Below, piece by piece: positions 28,343 to 30,171 of a stretch of 30,171 nt of DNA (the first letter of the stretch is position 1; every line of letters begins with the position of its first letter). Below the pieces are notes generated by a model, which worked only from the letters and a program-made list of their open reading frames with translations, searched no databases and was not told the DNA's origin. The translations under genes were made by a program, and so were the position numbers. Source of the stretch: Silene noctiflora (Eukaryota > Streptophyta > Magnoliopsida > Caryophyllales > Caryophyllaceae); assembly GCA_009801015.1 (NCBI GenBank), contig VHZZ01004571.1:57944-88114 (forward strand). Reading direction: 5' to 3'.

Positions 28343-28442
28343 AATCAGTCCGTCTCAATCATTTGTTTAACTTTGATTAAATAAATAAACTGTTTACAAA
28401 GAATAAAAAAGGTAAACATATGATTGAAACGAAGGAGGGAAT
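28343..28442. mobile_element. Stowaway MITE relic
   Basis: TCCGTCTCAATCATTTGTTT on the left is mirrored by AAACATATGATTGAAACGAA and GGAGGGAA on the right. These are Stowaway terminal and subterminal words. The left CTCCC end is eroded, so the TA target duplication cannot be confirmed. Confidence 0.65.
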
Positions 28443-29194
28443 ATAATGTATTGTTAGCGTATCTCCATGGGCCTGCATAACCATATACTAGAAGTAGGAA
28501 TAGGCTCCTGATTTTTGTGGTCCTGTTCTATTTAAGAGTACTTTATCTGTTGGTGAAGCCCTCAAAGTTGCATCACATAGTCAAAATCAAGCTTTTCGAC
28601 ACCTGTGTGTCGATTGCTGTACATATGGCTTCTGTCAAAGCTTGTAATAGGTGTATGAAAATCATAATCAATAAACCTTGAGCAATATTTCCATTGAAAG
28701 AAACTTATCACTGGAGAGACTTACTATTACTATTCAGTTATGAATGTGGTTGGCACTTGGTATTTAGTGAAGTCCTGGAGGCTGGAACCTAAGTTACTCA
28801 TACTCGTATAGAAGTATCCGACATCCTTGCTCTAGAAGTTTTTCGATATTCTGATTAGTTGGGTTGATTTTTGATTGGCGCGTTACTTATAACCTGTTCA
28901 TCCTGTTCATTCATAATGCAGCTTTAGTAGTATTGACTTTGTTTTCTGCAGCTGATACAGCTGCAAGCCATACTGTTTTGCAATATGCTCATGATAAACC
29001 ATGATATATTTGGTTTGGTAAATATTCTTCTATATATTTCATTTTTACAGTAACATTTTTTTTACCTATAGATGAGCAAATGAAGTGCTAGACCAGGAAT
29101 ATTTTACACTTCAGAAAAAGTGAAAAATCATTAAATTATCTGGCTGCAAGTCCCTATGTGCCAGTGTATTCATAGCAGATGGTAGAAATTTGAA

Positions 29195-29318
29195 TATACA
29201 GTATAAACTGTCACGATTAATGATAAAATGGTTCCTCGTATTAAGAAACAGAATTTGGTACCGTATTAAAGTACTCACTTGCAATGGTGATCCTTATACA
29301 GTATAAGCTGTCACTATT
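29195..29318. repeat. Two 24-bp copies around TATACAGTATA
   Basis: TATACAGTATAAACTGTCAC (from 29195) and TATACAGTATAAGCTGTCAC (from 29295) are near-identical direct repeats 100 bases apart. Each starts with the near-palindrome TATACAGTATA. They may be the ends of a small unrecognised insertion. Confidence 0.7.
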
Positions 29319-29384
29319 CGACTGCTAGTTTAGTGATCCTATCTGTGTTAGTAATAAAAATCGACTCCGAAAGTTGGGTTAGTA

Positions 29385-29606
29385 TTGTGTAAGCTACATT
29401 ATCTTTACTGCTGCCAAAAAGAAATGGTAGGTCTGGGGGGAACTGACTTCGACTTCAGTACTGAAATAGTGTCATTTGATGTTGAGCAACGAGAGGACAA
29501 AAATGGTAGGCAGGGTTGTACAACAGGGGCAATCTATAGTAATGCTGGTCTAGTGTACTGGGTCAGAATCGACTTTGATTTCATCATCACTGGAATAATC
29601 ATTTGA
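29385..29606 (+). other. Open frame of uncertain status
   Basis: A 73-codon frame includes FDFSTEIVSFDVEQRE and later GLVYWVRIDFDF. The SFD and GLVYW words faintly recall F-box associated (kelch-like) domains, in which such words report on query proteins. There is no ATG-led gene model or extended domain, so this is either chance or a small decayed F-box fragment. Confidence 0.2.
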
Positions 29607-30171
29607 AGACGATGATGACAAAGATGATGGAGTGACCGTAAGGGTTCATTGCTTGGATCTGCAGGTTGTAAGCAAGGGCGTCGTTGGAAAATGTTATGTA
29701 GAAACTTTGATTCTTCTTGTTGAGCCCCCGTTGGTGTCCAGTATTCATAACAGTAAGATATTGTTCAGTTTAACTTATTTACTTTAGACTCCTTCCTAAA
29801 ATATCTCGTATTATTAAAATCAAGCTGCTATTCGACATCAAATGACACTATATAATGAACTTCCTAATTTACCCCTCACTATATCATCTCCAACATAAAC
29901 TAACAATTCAAAATTTTCTAAAATAACTAAAAAAGATTTAGGAGGATTAGAATAAATCGTCGTTTTTTTTAAATAATCGTTTCGATTTCGCCACCAAAAT
30001 CAATGAATAGAGACGGAAGTAATCTAAACTCATTATTTTTTATTGATTTTGTAGATTTAAAAGGATTAGAATAGAATCATCATTGTTACAACGGTTTTAT
30101 ATCGAACGGATTAGCGTAAAATGATCCACGCGCCCAAAATTATACTACAACATTTAAAAAAAAAAAAAAAA

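Larger units (their letters stand above)
26544..30171. other. Gene-poor right end of the window
   Basis: The first ~150 bases are the NAB-like promoter. The remainder holds an intact SINE, three GAGGGTAATT repeats (27634-27726), a Stowaway relic, two short coding-like fragments and AT-rich sequence, ending in a run of A at the window edge. No complete gene is supported on either strand. Confidence 0.6.

Noticed and set aside
1-30171. CRISPR arrays, operons, Shine-Dalgarno sites or phage genes
   Set aside because: No regularly spaced repeats and no compact gene strings exist. Introns, telo-boxes and MITEs mark nuclear plant DNA.
30156-30171. Terminal A run as a poly(A) tail of a transcript
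   Set aside because: It sits at the arbitrary window edge in AT-rich DNA without a gene upstream, so it is probably a simple homopolymer or a SINE tail cut by the window.

Overview
The window is nuclear DNA of a flowering plant, most likely a eudicot. Its genes are split by GT-AG introns, the spacers are AT-rich and full of small non-autonomous transposons (Stowaway and hAT MITEs, SINEs), and every recognisable protein has a clear plant counterpart. I cannot fix the order or genus from the sequence. There is no sign of organellar, bacterial or viral DNA.

Six protein-coding genes can be supported, in this order. (1) A two-exon minus-strand gene (1978-4140) for a TSSC4-like U5 snRNP factor. 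(2) An eleven-exon plus-strand gene (6994-11822) for the Golgi GT29 sialyltransferase-like protein MGP2/SIA1. (3) An intronless minus-strand gene (12738-13301) for a CGR1/CCDC86-type rRNA-processing protein, convergent with MGP2. (4) A two-exon plus-strand gene (15652-20916) for a histidine-phosphatase (phosphoglycerate mutase-like) protein with a 4-kb intron. Its second exon carries an apparent +1 frameshift in a run of eight T. (5) A three-exon plus-strand gene (23228-24588) for the secreted stomatal peptide STOMAGEN/EPFL9. (6) A two-exon minus-strand gene (25324-26543) for a short coiled-coil protein with half of a NAB (NETWORKED/KIP1-like) domain, convergent with EPFL9. Exon joins were derived by hand. 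In the five spliced genes all chosen junctions are GT-AG and keep the frame.

The genes are unrelated neighbours, as is usual in plant chromosomes, and there is no operon or gene cluster. They act in splicing, Golgi glycosylation and pollen function, ribosome biogenesis, phosphate-ester chemistry, stomatal development and probably the actin-membrane interface.

The rest is non-coding. 1-1977 holds 3' flank and a degenerate MITE. 4141-6993 holds a retroelement primer-binding-site relic and a well-delimited hAT MITE. 13302-15651 holds a GGGTCATTTT-rich degenerate repeat, a hairpin Stowaway MITE and a GC-rich hAT-like block. 20917-23227 is AT-rich with strong palindromes. 26544-30171 holds an intact SINE with a 14-bp target-site duplication, a Stowaway relic and short decayed coding-like fragments. 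Introns of MGP2, TSSC4, the phosphatase and EPFL9 carry MITEs, SINE pieces or local duplications.

I found no convincing undescribed biological system. The most useful leads are the phosphatase frameshift, the half NAB domain, and two unidentified coding-like fragments.
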